The position numbers and the translations under genes were made by a program. A stretch of DNA of 64,000 nt, from positions 170,250 to 234,249 of the forward strand of contig NZ_BMUI01000013.1 of the NCBI RefSeq assembly GCF_014650115.1, written 5' to 3'. Every line of letters begins with the position of its first letter. Within the stretch, counting starts at the first letter, position 1. Below, piece by piece: positions 7,691 through 15,699 of this stretch. The notes below the pieces were generated by a model that was given only the letters and a program-made list of their open reading frames with translations, made no database searches and was not told where the DNA came from. This stretch comes from Streptomyces olivaceoviridis (lineage in GTDB: Bacteria > Actinomycetota > Actinomycetes > Streptomycetales > Streptomycetaceae).

Positions 7691-8519
7691 GCAGCTTCCC
7701 GGCCCGCACGGCGTCGAGGAACGCGAGGGCCGCCTGCTCGATGCCGCGCTGGCGGGCCACCGGCACCCAGTCGCCGCGCCGGCGCACGGTCGGCTGCCCC
7801 TTGTGGTCGATCACCTCGGCGAGGTTGACCACCTGGCGCTTGGTGTCCTGTCCGGACACCTCCAGGATCTCCTCGGTGGAGCCGCTGAGCCGGTTCATCA
7901 CGCCGAGCGCGGTGAAGCCGTCGCCGCCGAGCTGGAGCACGACGTGGTGCAGCAGCCCGCCCTCGGCACGGGCGCGCACGGTGACGTCGTCGACCGGGCC
8001 CGGCACCAGGAACCGCAGGGTGTCGACGACATGGATGAAGTCGTCCAGGATCATCGAGCGCGGTTCCTCGGGCAGCCCGACCCGGTTCTTCTGCATGAGG
8101 ATCAGCTCGCGCGGGTGGTCCAGGCACTGGGCGTACCCGGGGGCGTACCGGCGGTTGAAGCCGACGACCAGCGAGACGCCCCGCCGCTCGGCGAGGGCGA
8201 CCAGCCGCTCGGAGTCGGCGAGTTCGTAGGCGAGGGGCTTGTCCACGTACGTCGGCACGCCGGCCTCCAGCAGCCGGGTGACCACCTCGGGGTGGACGGT
8301 GGTGGGCGCGTGCACGAAGGCCGCGTCGAGGCCGGCGGCGAGCAGGGAGTCGAGGGTGGTGTGCCGCTGCTCCCGGGGCAGGTGCAGGCTGTCGCCGACC
8401 CGGTCCAGGGTGGCGGGCGTGCGGGTGTGCAGGTGCAGGTCGACCCCCGGCTGCGTGCCGAGCACCGGCAGATACGCCTTCTGCGCGATGTCCCCGAGTC
8501 CGATGCAGCCGACCTTCAC
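7608..8519 (-). CDS. Gfo/Idh/MocA-family oxidoreductase
   Basis: A 303-residue NAD(P)-dependent dehydrogenase. It starts VKVGCIGLGDIAQKAYLPVL, a Rossmann GxGxxA-type motif; VDKPLAYE is the family's EKP-like motif carrying the catalytic Lys. The C-terminal half is the usual alpha/beta substrate domain. GGGGAGA precedes the GTG at 8519, which fixes the start; the open frame upstream has no domain. Substrates in the family are sugars, inositols and other polyols; none can be assigned. Its 3' end overlaps lnt on the opposite strand. Confidence 0.9.
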   Translation of the reverse strand: MKVGCIGLGDIAQKAYLPVLGTQPGVDLHLHTRTPATLDRVGDSLHLPREQRHTTLDSLLAAGLDAAFVHAPTTVHPEVVTRLLEAGVPTYVDKPLAYELADSERLVALAERRGVSLVVGFNRRYAPGYAQCLDHPRELILMQKNRVGLPEEPRSMILDDFIHVVDTLRFLVPGPVDDVTVRARAEGGLLHHVVLQLGGDGFTALGVMNRLSGSTEEILEVSGQDTKRQVVNLAEVIDHKGQPTVRRRGDWVPVARQRGIEQAALAFLDAVRAGKLLSARDALATHELCERVVRAVQDRCGAA

Positions 8520-8758
8520 GTGCTCTCCCCTACGGCTTGCCCGCGTGATTCCTGCCGGAAGCATACGGGGGCCACCGGGCGGCGATGCCGGCGATGCCCC
8601 GAGGGAGGAGCGACCGTGTTCGGTACGGCGCCGGCGGTGGCTGAACGTCAGCTCCGGTACGGCGCGTCCCTCGACGGGGGGCATGCGGTCACCCGTACGG
8701 GCATCGGATCCGGCTTCCCCGGTGCCGAACCGGCCGCCGGCCCAGCAGAGTTGCGCGG

Positions 8759-9217
8759 GTGCATCGAACGACGACCACCGCAGCGCTTCTGGTCACCGTG
8801 GCCGTCTCGGCCCTCTCCGGCTGTGTGACGGTGCGGGACGCGGCGCCGACGGGGTCGCCGCCGGGCAGCGCGCCCTCGCGGCCGACGGCGACCCGGCCGA
8901 ACGGCAGCGCGGAGCCCCGGGTGGTGCAGGCACCGGCCCGCGAGGCGCTGGAGAGGACGGGCCCGTCCGGGCGCCCGGAGCGCTCCGGACCGCCCGCCCG
9001 GCACCGGGCCCCGGCCGCACCCGAGGTCACCCACCGCCCAGCGGCCCCGCCCGGGCCCCCGCTCCCGGCCCCCTCCCGCCGGCCGCACACCCCCATGCCC
9101 CTCCCACCCCCGGCGGTGACCCGCCCTCCGGATGTCTGCGCCCTGGGCAGGGCGTACGGCGGCTGGCGGAAGGACAGCCCCCAAGCCCGGATCTGCGCGC
9201 AGGCGTACGACCACTGA
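8759..9217 (+). CDS. small proline-rich lipoprotein
   Basis: A 152-residue predicted secreted lipoprotein starting at GTG 8759. The N-terminus (MHRTTTTAALLVTVAVSA, then LSGC) is a type II signal with lipidated Cys22. Residues 30-125 are a disordered Pro/Ala/Arg/Ser linker, and the last 26 residues (CALGRAYGGWRKDSPQARIC, then AQAYDH) hold two cysteines that could form a disulfide in a tiny terminal module. I recognise the pattern from Streptomyces cell-surface lipoproteins, but no function is known. A MITE-like element begins 33 bp downstream. Confidence 0.75.
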   Translation: MHRTTTTAALLVTVAVSALSGCVTVRDAAPTGSPPGSAPSRPTATRPNGSAEPRVVQAPAREALERTGPSGRPERSGPPARHRAPAAPEVTHRPAAPPGPPLPAPSRRPHTPMPLPPPAVTRPPDVCALGRAYGGWRKDSPQARICAQAYDH

Positions 9218-9250
9218 CCGTCGCCCTGAAGGCGGTGAACTCACCGGCCC

Positions 9251-9410
9251 TGGGCCTTGTCGTCACACTCCCGTCGTCCCCCGGAGGGCGGGCCGCGCGG
9301 CGTCAGGTGCGTGCCCGGTGCGGCGAGTGGGGGCACCTCCCACGCCGTTGAGGCAGTGGGGGAACGTGCATGGCGTCGCACGGCAGACGGGAGTTCGACG
9401 ACAGGGCCTA
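9251..9410. mobile_element. MITE-like element with ~23-bp imperfect terminal inverted repeats
   Basis: About 160 bp bounded by inverted repeats: 9253-9275 (GGCCTTGTCGTC, then ACTCCCGTC after two variable bases) and 9386-9408 on the opposite strand (GGCCCTGTCGTC, then ACTCCCGTC), matching at about 20 of 23 positions. CTAG/CTGG flank the ends, as for IS5-type insertions that duplicate a YTAR target. The interior has no gene but carries GC-rich hairpins such as GTGGGGGCACCTCCCAC. The right end coincides with the stop codon of the minus-strand TPR gene (TAG, 9408-9410). Confidence 0.6.
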
Positions 9411-9920
9411 GCCCTGGCGCGGCGGTCTCCAGCCCTCTTCGCCCGGCGTGCCGTCCTCCCCCAGCCGCAGGGCCAGACGGCTGATCTCGGACCGGACACC
9501 CGCGCCGTAGCCGTCGTCGGCGAGGCACCGGGCGGCGCTGCGGGCCCGGCGCAGCTGGCTGCGGGCGGCCTCGGCGCGGCCCAGCTTGGCGTAGTCGGCG
9601 GCCAGGTTGAGGTGCAGGGAGGGGAAGAAGCCCCGCACGCTCGACGGGTCGGCGCCCACGCGGCCGTCGGCGACCTCCTCCGCCGCCGACAGCGCCCGCA
9701 GGTCCCAGGCGAGTTCGTCCGCCGGGTCGTCCTGGGTGTCGGCCAAGTAGTGGGCCAGGGTGCAGCGGTGCAGCGGGTCGCCCTCCTCGCCGACCTCCGC
9801 CCACAGCTCCAGGAAGCGGCTGCGGGCCTCCTCGCGGTCGCCTCCGTGGTGCAGCATCACGACCTGTCCGATCCGCGTCAGCACGGCGTCCGGCGCCGCC
9901 TGTTCCTGTCGCTCCGCCAC
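9408..9920 (-). CDS. conserved TPR-like helical protein, 170 aa
   Basis: A 170-residue all-helical protein. Residues ~13-33 (LTRIGQVVMLHHGGDREEAR), ~45-60 (RCTLAHYLADTQDD) and ~100-140 (LHLNLAADYAKLGRAEAA and following) show the tetratricopeptide spacing of small and aromatic residues. Similar Streptomyces proteins are annotated only as TPR proteins. GGAGGG lies 6 nt before the GTG at 9920, which fixes the start. Its stop codon lies at the boundary of the MITE-like element, so the native C-terminus may have been cut or altered by the insertion. Confidence 0.75.
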   Translation of the reverse strand: MAERQEQAAPDAVLTRIGQVVMLHHGGDREEARSRFLELWAEVGEEGDPLHRCTLAHYLADTQDDPADELAWDLRALSAAEEVADGRVGADPSSVRGFFPSLHLNLAADYAKLGRAEAARSQLRRARSAARCLADDGYGAGVRSEISRLALRLGEDGTPGEEGWRPPRQG

Positions 9921-10084
9921 GGGGTCCCTCCGGGCCGTCGGCAATGGTCCGCTGCTGACGCTAACCGTCGCGCACCGGATTCCCGGACAGGCGGCGCCGT
10001 CGTGCCGACGGCCGGTGGTCGACCGCGGGCCCGTGGTGGCGGGTCGCGCCCGCGCGGGCCGCTCCCCCGGGCCCCCGGCCGCCG

Positions 10085-10768
10085 TCAGCCCAGGTTCGGG
10101 ATGCGCCAGTCGATCGGCTCGTGCCCCTGCGCGGCGATCGCCTCGTTGGTCTGCGTGAACGGGCGGGAGCCGAAGAACTTCTTCGCGGACAGCGGTGAGG
10201 GGTGCGCGCCCTTGACCACCACGTGCCGGGTCTCGTCGATCAGCGGGAGCTTCTTCTGCGCGTAGTTGCCCCACAGGACGAAGACGGCCGGGTCGGGCCG
10301 GGAGGCCACCGCGCGGATCACCGCGTCCGTGAACTTCTCCCAGCCCTTGCCCTTGTGCGAGTTGGCCTCGCCGGCCCGGACCGTGAGGACCGCGTTGAGC
10401 AGCAGCACGCCCTGCCGGGCCCACGGCATCAGATAGCCGTTGTCCGGGACGGGCAGGCCCAGCTCCTCCTGCATCTCCTTGTAGATGTTCCGCAGGGAGG
10501 GCGGGGTCTTCACGCCGGGGCGGACCGAGAAGCACAGGCCGTGGCCCTGGCCCTCGCCGTGGTACGGGTCCTGGCCCAGGACCAGGACCTTCACCCGCTC
10601 GTACGGCGTGGCGTCCAGCGCGGCGAAGACCTCCTCGCGCGGCGGGTAGACGGGACCCCTCGCCCGCTCCTCCTCGACGAACTCGGTCAGCTCCTTGAAG
10701 TAGGGCTGCTGTAGCTCGTCGCCCAGAACCCCGCGCCAGGACTCGGGCAGCATGGCGATGTCGGTCAC
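10085..10768 (-). CDS. ung: uracil-DNA glycosylase
   Basis: A 227-residue family-1 UDG that removes uracil from DNA at the start of base-excision repair. The water-activating loop is GQDPYHG with Asp67 and His70; the minor-groove/leucine loop is HPSPLS; the uracil pocket Asn sits in LLLNAVLTV. All catalytic residues are present. The start is the GTG at 10768, with GAGGAC 6 nt upstream. It is monocistronic, facing away from the upstream lipoprotein gene's end. Confidence 0.96.
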   Translation of the reverse strand: MTDIAMLPESWRGVLGDELQQPYFKELTEFVEEERARGPVYPPREEVFAALDATPYERVKVLVLGQDPYHGEGQGHGLCFSVRPGVKTPPSLRNIYKEMQEELGLPVPDNGYLMPWARQGVLLLNAVLTVRAGEANSHKGKGWEKFTDAVIRAVASRPDPAVFVLWGNYAQKKLPLIDETRHVVVKGAHPSPLSAKKFFGSRPFTQTNEAIAAQGHEPIDWRIPNLG

Positions 10769-10887
10769 GTCAACGTCCTCACGATGTCGATCAACTACGG
10801 CGTGCGGTCACTTCAGGTCTTCGAACCTACAGGCGACCACTGACAACCGGTGCCGCGAGGACCGTCCGCCGAGCCCGGCAGCCGGGC

Positions 10888-12465
10888 TCACCAGCTGGTC
10901 TTGCGGTGCAGCGTCCACATCATCATGATCGTCGAGGGGTCCAGGGCCTGCTCGCCGCCGGAGATGTCGACGCTGGCCGCGAGGAACTGCCGGCCCTGCC
11001 ACAGCGGGATCAGCCGGGCGTCGTCCACCATGATCCGCTGGGCCGCCTCCACGTCCTTGACGGTCTGGGCGCGGTCGCTCTCCGCGCGCGCGTGGGGCAG
11101 CAGCCGGTCGGTGATCTCCTTGGCCGGGTAGGGCGTACCGAGCGCGTTGTGCTCGCCGACGAACGGGGCGATGAAGTTGTCGGCGTCGGGGAAGTCCGGG
11201 AACCAGCCGCGTCCGAACACCGGGTACTCGCCCTTCTGGTAGCCGACCACGTAGCTCTTCCACGGGCGGCTCCTGAGGGTGATGCTGAACAGGCCGGAGC
11301 CGTCCAGTTGCCGCTTCAGCTCCCGGAACATCAGGGCCGTCTCGGAGCCGTAGCGGTCGGTGGTGTACCAGAGGGTGAGCGGGACGGGCCGGGTGATGCC
11401 GGCGCCGGAGAGGATCTCGCGGGCCTTGGGGACGCTCGGTTCGCCGTAGTCGTCGAAGAACGGGGTGGCGTGGCCGGTCAGGCCCTTGGGGACCATCGAG
11501 TACAGCGGGTCGACCGTGTCCTTGTAGACCTTGTGCGCGATGGCGCCCCGGTCCACGATCTGGGCGATGGCCTTGCGCACGGCGGGCTGCTTGGCCCAGG
11601 GGTCCTCGGGGTTGAACACCAGGTAGCTGATGTCGGTGCCGGCCCCGTCGACCAGTTGCAGGTCCTCGCCGGCGTGCTCCTGGAGGGCGAGGATGTCGTC
11701 GGCGGCCAGGCCGCGGTAGGTGACGTCGATCTGCTTGTCCCGCAGCGCCTTGACCATGCCGGCGGAGTCCTTGAAGTACCGGATGGTCACCGCGTCGTTC
11801 TGCCGCTCGGCGAAGCCCTGGTAGGTGTCGTTGCGCACCAGGACGGCCTTGCCGCCCTCCTCGTAGGACCGGAGCTTGTACGGGCCCGAGCCGTGGACCG
11901 TGGTGTCCTCGCGCAGGGAGTCGGCGGGGTAGTCGTCCGGGTCGACGATCGACATGGCGGGGGTGGCCAGCACGAACGGGAAGGTGGCGTCGGACCGGTT
12001 GAGGTGGAAGACGATCTCGCGGTCGCCGCTGGTCCGGACGTTGTCCAGGCTGCCGAGCAGCCCGGCGGGGCCACCGGGGGCGTCGATGGTGCGGATGCGC
12101 TCGATGGAGTGCCGGACGGCCTCGGCGGTCAGCGGGTCGCCGTCGGCGAACTTCAGGCCGGCGCGCAGCTCGCAGCGGTAGGTGCGGCTCGTGGAGTCGG
12201 TGAAGGAGCAGCTCTCGGCGGCGTCGGGCTGGGGGGTGGTGGCACCGTTCGGGTAGGCGAGGAGCGTCTGGAAGATGTTCCGGTACAGCTCCCAGGAACC
12301 GTCCCAGGCACCGGCCGGGTCCAGGGTGCTGGGGGCGCTGGTGGTACCCACGACGATCGGCCCCTGGCTGTCGGGGTCGCCGTCGGACAGCAGACTGCAT
12401 CCGGCCACCAGCGAAAGGGACGCGATCACCGCGACTCTCCGCGGGCATCGGCTCCGGTTGAACAC
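10888..12465 (-). CDS. ABC transporter substrate-binding lipoprotein (SBP family 5, peptide/nickel type)
   Basis: A 525-residue extracytoplasmic solute receptor. The signal peptide ends in the lipobox VAGC; the mature part starts with an acidic linker and then GPIVVGTTSAPSTLDPA, typical of family 5 oligopeptide/dipeptide/nickel receptors, and contains SGPYKLRSYEEG and YLVFNPEDPWAKQPAVRKAI. The GTG at 12465 is preferred over the one at 12471, because GAGGAGC ends directly before the latter and is 6-7 nt before the former. No permease or ATPase gene is adjacent, so it is an orphan receptor that must share a transporter encoded elsewhere. Confidence 0.92.
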   Translation of the reverse strand: MFNRSRCPRRVAVIASLSLVAGCSLLSDGDPDSQGPIVVGTTSAPSTLDPAGAWDGSWELYRNIFQTLLAYPNGATTPQPDAAESCSFTDSTSRTYRCELRAGLKFADGDPLTAEAVRHSIERIRTIDAPGGPAGLLGSLDNVRTSGDREIVFHLNRSDATFPFVLATPAMSIVDPDDYPADSLREDTTVHGSGPYKLRSYEEGGKAVLVRNDTYQGFAERQNDAVTIRYFKDSAGMVKALRDKQIDVTYRGLAADDILALQEHAGEDLQLVDGAGTDISYLVFNPEDPWAKQPAVRKAIAQIVDRGAIAHKVYKDTVDPLYSMVPKGLTGHATPFFDDYGEPSVPKAREILSGAGITRPVPLTLWYTTDRYGSETALMFRELKRQLDGSGLFSITLRSRPWKSYVVGYQKGEYPVFGRGWFPDFPDADNFIAPFVGEHNALGTPYPAKEITDRLLPHARAESDRAQTVKDVEAAQRIMVDDARLIPLWQGRQFLAASVDISGGEQALDPSTIMMMWTLHRKTSW

Positions 12466-12607
12466 GCGCACGCTCCTCGATCCGCCGTACCAAGGGTCGG
12501 CAGACCATACCGCAGCGTCCGGGAGCCTGAACCTGCCCGAATTCAGACCGTCTTGATCGACCGAGCGGTGACGACGTTGTCATTCCGCTGTGCGGACTCT
12601 GGACGGC

Positions 12608-12647
12608 CTTCCGGGCGCCGATCCGTCCGAAAATCGACGCCCGGAAG
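12608..12647 (-). terminator. hairpin terminator downstream of the SDR operon
   Basis: A 15-bp stem with one mismatch (CTTCCGGGCGCCGAT against ATCGACGCCCGGAAG) and a 10-nt loop, 12 nt beyond the stop of the SDR gene. Confidence 0.65.
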
Positions 12648-12658
12648 AGATGCGCGGC

Positions 12659-13420
12659 TCAGCCCACGCCGGCGTTGAGGAAGATGCCGCCGTCCACGAC
12701 GAGGGTCTGACCGGTGATCCAGTCGGACTGCTCGGAGGTGAGGAACGCGGCGGCCCCGCCGATGTCGGAGGGCACTCCGAGCCGGCCGAGCGGGTAGGCC
12801 GCCGCGGCCTCCTCCTCGCGGTTCTCGTACAGGGCCTGGGCGAACTTGGTCTTGACGACGCCCGGGGCGATCGCGTTGACCCGCACCTTGGGCGCGAACT
12901 CGTGCGCGAGCTGCTGGGTCAGGTTGATCATCGCGGCCTTGCTGACGCCGTAGGCGCCGATGAAGGGCGAGGGCGCGAGGCCCGCGATGGAGGCGATGTT
13001 GACGATCGCGCCGCCGTTGTCCTTCTGCCAGGCGTGCCAGGTCTTCTGGGCGAAGCCGAGCGCGGAGATCACGTTGGTCTCGAAGACCTTGCGGGCGACG
13101 TTCAGGTCGAGGTCCGCCATCGGGCCGAACACCGGGTTGGTGCCCGCGTTGTTGACGAGGAAGTCGACCCGGCCGAAGGCCTCCATGGCGCGTTCGACGA
13201 CCTCGCTCTGGTGGTCGAGGTCATGGGCCTTGCCGGCGACGCCGATGACCCGCTCGGCGCCGAGCTTCTCGACGGCTTCCTTCAGGGCGTCCTCGCCCCG
13301 GCCGGTGATGCACACGCGGTCGCCGCGCGCGATCAGCGCCTCGGCGACGCCGTAGCCGATGCCGCGGCTGGCGCCGGTGACGATCGCGACCCTGCCGGAC
13401 AGCTCCGGGAGTTCAGTCAT
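12659..13420 (-). CDS. short-chain dehydrogenase/reductase
   Basis: A 253-residue classical SDR. TGASRGIG binds the cofactor, NNAG is the structural motif, and Ser (NIASIAG) with Tyr-x-x-x-Lys (YGVSK) form the catalytic set. The Arg after the beta-2 strand (TGRGED) suggests NADP(H). It lies 21 bp after the FabG-like gene with which it forms an operon; both are 253 aa and paralogous. Likely role is reduction or oxidation of a 3-hydroxyacyl thioester or similar alcohol, consistent with the operator upstream; substrate is unproven. Confidence 0.9.
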   Translation of the reverse strand: MTELPELSGRVAIVTGASRGIGYGVAEALIARGDRVCITGRGEDALKEAVEKLGAERVIGVAGKAHDLDHQSEVVERAMEAFGRVDFLVNNAGTNPVFGPMADLDLNVARKVFETNVISALGFAQKTWHAWQKDNGGAIVNIASIAGLAPSPFIGAYGVSKAAMINLTQQLAHEFAPKVRVNAIAPGVVKTKFAQALYENREEEAAAAYPLGRLGVPSDIGGAAAFLTSEQSDWITGQTLVVDGGIFLNAGVG

Positions 13421-13441
13421 GTCCGTGTTACCCCTGGATCC

Positions 13442-14203
13442 TTAGTTGAGCGGTCCGCCGGCGACGTACAGCACCTGGCCGGAGACGAAGCCGGCCGCCT
13501 CGCCGGTGAAGAACGCGATGGCGTTGGCGATGTCCTCGGGCTCACCGACGCGCTGCACCGGGATCTGGGTGGCGGCGGCCTTCTTGAAGTCCTCGAAGCC
13601 CATGCCGACCCGGTCGGCGGTGGCCTTGGTCATCTCGGTGGCGATGAAGCCGGGGGCGACGGCGTTGGCGGTGATGCCGAACTTGCCCAGCTCGATGGCG
13701 AGGGTCTTGGTGAAGCCCTGGAGACCCGCCTTGGCGGCCGAGTAGTTGACCTGGCCGCGGTTGCCGAGCGCCGAGGAGGAGGAGAGGTTGACGACGCGGC
13801 CCCAGCCGGCGTCGACCATGTGCTTCTGGACGGCCTTGGTCATCAGGAACGAGCCGCGCAGGTGCACGTTCATGACCGTGTCCCAGTCGGAGGCGCTCAT
13901 CTTGAACAGCAGGTTGTCGCGCAGCACGCCCGCGTTGTTCACCAGGATGGTCGGGGCGCCCAGCTCCTCCACGATCCGGGCGACGGCCGCCTCGACCTGC
14001 GCCTCGTCGGAGACGTCCGCGCCGACCGCGATGGCCTTGCCGCCGGCCGCGGTGATCTTCTCGACGGTGTCCTTGCAGGCGGCCTCGTCCAGGTCGATCA
14101 CGGCGACCGCGCGGCCCTCGGCCGCCAGTCGTACGGCGGTGGCGGCGCCGATGCCGCGCGCCGCGCCGGTGACGACCGCGACCCGCTGTTCAGTGGTGGA
14201 CAT
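13442..14203 (-). CDS. FabG-like 3-oxoacyl-(acyl carrier protein/CoA) reductase
   Basis: A 253-residue SDR. TGAARGIGAA is the nucleotide motif; after strand beta-2 comes VIDLDEA, where the Asp favours NAD(H) over NADP(H), unusual for a biosynthetic FabG and more like a degradative 3-hydroxyacyl-CoA dehydrogenase. NNAG, Ser (LSSSSALGNRG) and YSAAK are present; the C-terminus is FVSGQVLYVAGGPLN. GAGGAG precedes the ATG at 14203. It is the first gene of a two-gene SDR operon controlled from 14204-14351. Cofactor choice is inference from the Asp. Confidence 0.88.
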   Translation of the reverse strand: MSTTEQRVAVVTGAARGIGAATAVRLAAEGRAVAVIDLDEAACKDTVEKITAAGGKAIAVGADVSDEAQVEAAVARIVEELGAPTILVNNAGVLRDNLLFKMSASDWDTVMNVHLRGSFLMTKAVQKHMVDAGWGRVVNLSSSSALGNRGQVNYSAAKAGLQGFTKTLAIELGKFGITANAVAPGFIATEMTKATADRVGMGFEDFKKAAATQIPVQRVGEPEDIANAIAFFTGEAAGFVSGQVLYVAGGPLN

Positions 14204-14265
14204 TGCTGTGTCTCCTCGCCCTTGAGAGAACCTGTCGGGCCCTCGGAGAGGACCCCCTGGTGCGG

Positions 14266-14280
14266 TGAGCGACCGCTTAG
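14266..14280. promoter_or_regulatory. TetR/FadR-like operator upstream of the SDR operon
   Basis: TGAGCGACCGCTTAG contains the dyad AGCG-AC-CGCT with T/A flanks. TNAGCG-NN-CGCTNA dyads are bound by TetR regulators of fatty-acid and aromatic-acid degradation in actinobacteria. It lies 63 nt before the fabG-like start; no TetR gene is nearby, so the regulator would be encoded elsewhere. Confidence 0.5.
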
Positions 14281-14351
14281 TACCTTCAGCACCCGTGACG
14301 CTAGAAGCCCTGGCACCCGGTGTCAACGGCACATCCGGCCGGTGTGATCCA

Positions 14352-14801
14352 TTACCTCACCAAGAGGTCCAGCAACCGCTCCGTCTCGGCCGCCGGGTCG
14401 GCCGTCAGGCCGGTGTGCACCGGTCCGGGCTGGACCACGGTGGAACGGGGCGCGATCACCCAGCGGTAGCGGCGCCCCGCGTCGTCGCCCGCCGCCTGCC
14501 CGGCCTGGTCACCGCCCGCGCAGTGCCGCTCGATCGCACGCAGCGCGGCCCGCACCCCGGCGACGTCGGCGGCCGGGTCCAGCGCGCGCAGCCGGGCCTC
14601 GTCCAGATGGGTGCGGGCACCGACGTAGTCCCGGGCGCGGCAGTACACGACCACGCCCGCGTTGATGCACTCCCCGCGTTCCACCCGGGGCACGACCCGC
14701 AGCAGCGCGTACTCGAACACGACCCGGTCGCCGCCCTGGCCCGCCCGGGTGATGTGCCGCTCGGTCACATGGCCGGCCATGTGGATGTGACGCTCGCTCA
14801 C
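14352..14801 (-). CDS. DUF3037 domain-containing protein
   Basis: A 149-residue protein. VFEYALLRVVPRVERGECIN, followed by AGVVVYCRARDYVGAR, is the signature of DUF3037, a family of unknown function nearly always found next to a HipA-like kinase. GGGAGGG stands before the GTG at 14801, and GTGA overlaps the stop of the HipA gene by 4 bp, so the two are translationally coupled. The pairing suggests the proteins act together; DUF3037 may be a substrate or regulator of the kinase, which is inference. Confidence 0.85.
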   Translation of the reverse strand: MSERHIHMAGHVTERHITRAGQGGDRVVFEYALLRVVPRVERGECINAGVVVYCRARDYVGARTHLDEARLRALDPAADVAGVRAALRAIERHCAGGDQAGQAAGDDAGRRYRWVIAPRSTVVQPGPVHTGLTADPAAETERLLDLLVR

Positions 14802-15586
14802 TTGCCCTCCCCCGTTACGGAGCCGCTGACGGTGCCGATGCCGGTGATCCGCTCGGCGATGCCGGCCGCCCGCGCGAGCAACGGCCGCGCGTAGGCCCGG
14901 CGCAGGTCGTCCGGTGTGTCGAAGCCTGGCTCGTCGGCGAGCCAGACGTCCGGGATCTCGGCGGTGACCTCGGCGAGCAGGTCCTCGGTGACCCGGGGTG
15001 CCAGCTCGGCCGCGGCGGCCGTGACGTCCGGGGCGAAACCGGCGAGGGCGTGGTCCGAGGCGTCGTAGGGACGGGCCGCCGAGTCCTCGGCGCCGGGCCA
15101 GTTGTGGTGCCAGATCATGGTGGCGCCGTGGTCGATGAGCCACAGCTCGCCCTGGTGCACGAGCAGGTTGGGGTTGCGCCAGGAGCGGTCGACGTTGTTG
15201 ATCAGCGCGTCGAACCAGACGATCCGGCCGGCCTCCTCGGGGCTCACCGGGAAGGCGAGCGGGTCGTAGCCGAGGGCGCCGGACAGGAAGTCCATGCCGA
15301 GATTGGTGCCGCCGCTGCCCCGGAGCAGGTCCTGCACCTGCTGCTCCGGCTCGCCGAGCCCGAGGACCGGGTCCAGGCGGACGGTGACCAGGCGGGGCAT
15401 GCGGAATCCGAGGCGCCGGGCGAGTTCGCCGCACACCACCTCGGCGACCAGCGTCTTGCGGCCCTGTCCGGCGCCGGTGAACTTCATGACGTACGTCCCG
15501 AAGTCGTCGGCCTCGACGAGCCCCGGCAGCGAGCCTCCCTCACGCAGGGGCGTGATATAGCGGGTCGCGGTGACCTCTTTCAGCAT
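14798..15586 (-). CDS. HipA-family protein kinase
   Basis: A 262-residue, short HipA-type kinase, little more than the kinase core. Lys35 in YVMKFTG is the candidate ATP-binding Lys. NNVDRSWRNPNLLV (130-143) is the catalytic loop with Asp133 and the metal-binding Asn138 or Asn140. LIDHGATM (150-157) carries the metal-binding Asp152. The N-terminal subdomain and the HipB antitoxin of classical persistence modules are absent. It is the first gene of a coupled pair with the DUF3037 gene. Classical HipA phosphorylates glutamyl-tRNA synthetase; the target here is unknown. Confidence 0.85.
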   Translation of the reverse strand: MLKEVTATRYITPLREGGSLPGLVEADDFGTYVMKFTGAGQGRKTLVAEVVCGELARRLGFRMPRLVTVRLDPVLGLGEPEQQVQDLLRGSGGTNLGMDFLSGALGYDPLAFPVSPEEAGRIVWFDALINNVDRSWRNPNLLVHQGELWLIDHGATMIWHHNWPGAEDSAARPYDASDHALAGFAPDVTAAAAELAPRVTEDLLAEVTAEIPDVWLADEPGFDTPDDLRRAYARPLLARAAGIAERITGIGTVSGSVTGEGK

Positions 15587-15699
15587 TTTCCCAGGCAGCC
15601 CGTCTCTTCAGCCTTGCGTCAAGGGCCGTTCGCCCCTGTGCTTCCGGCCTCCGGCATGAAGTGAGCATAGTAACCGAGGGTGATCGTCGGTGAAGAGCG

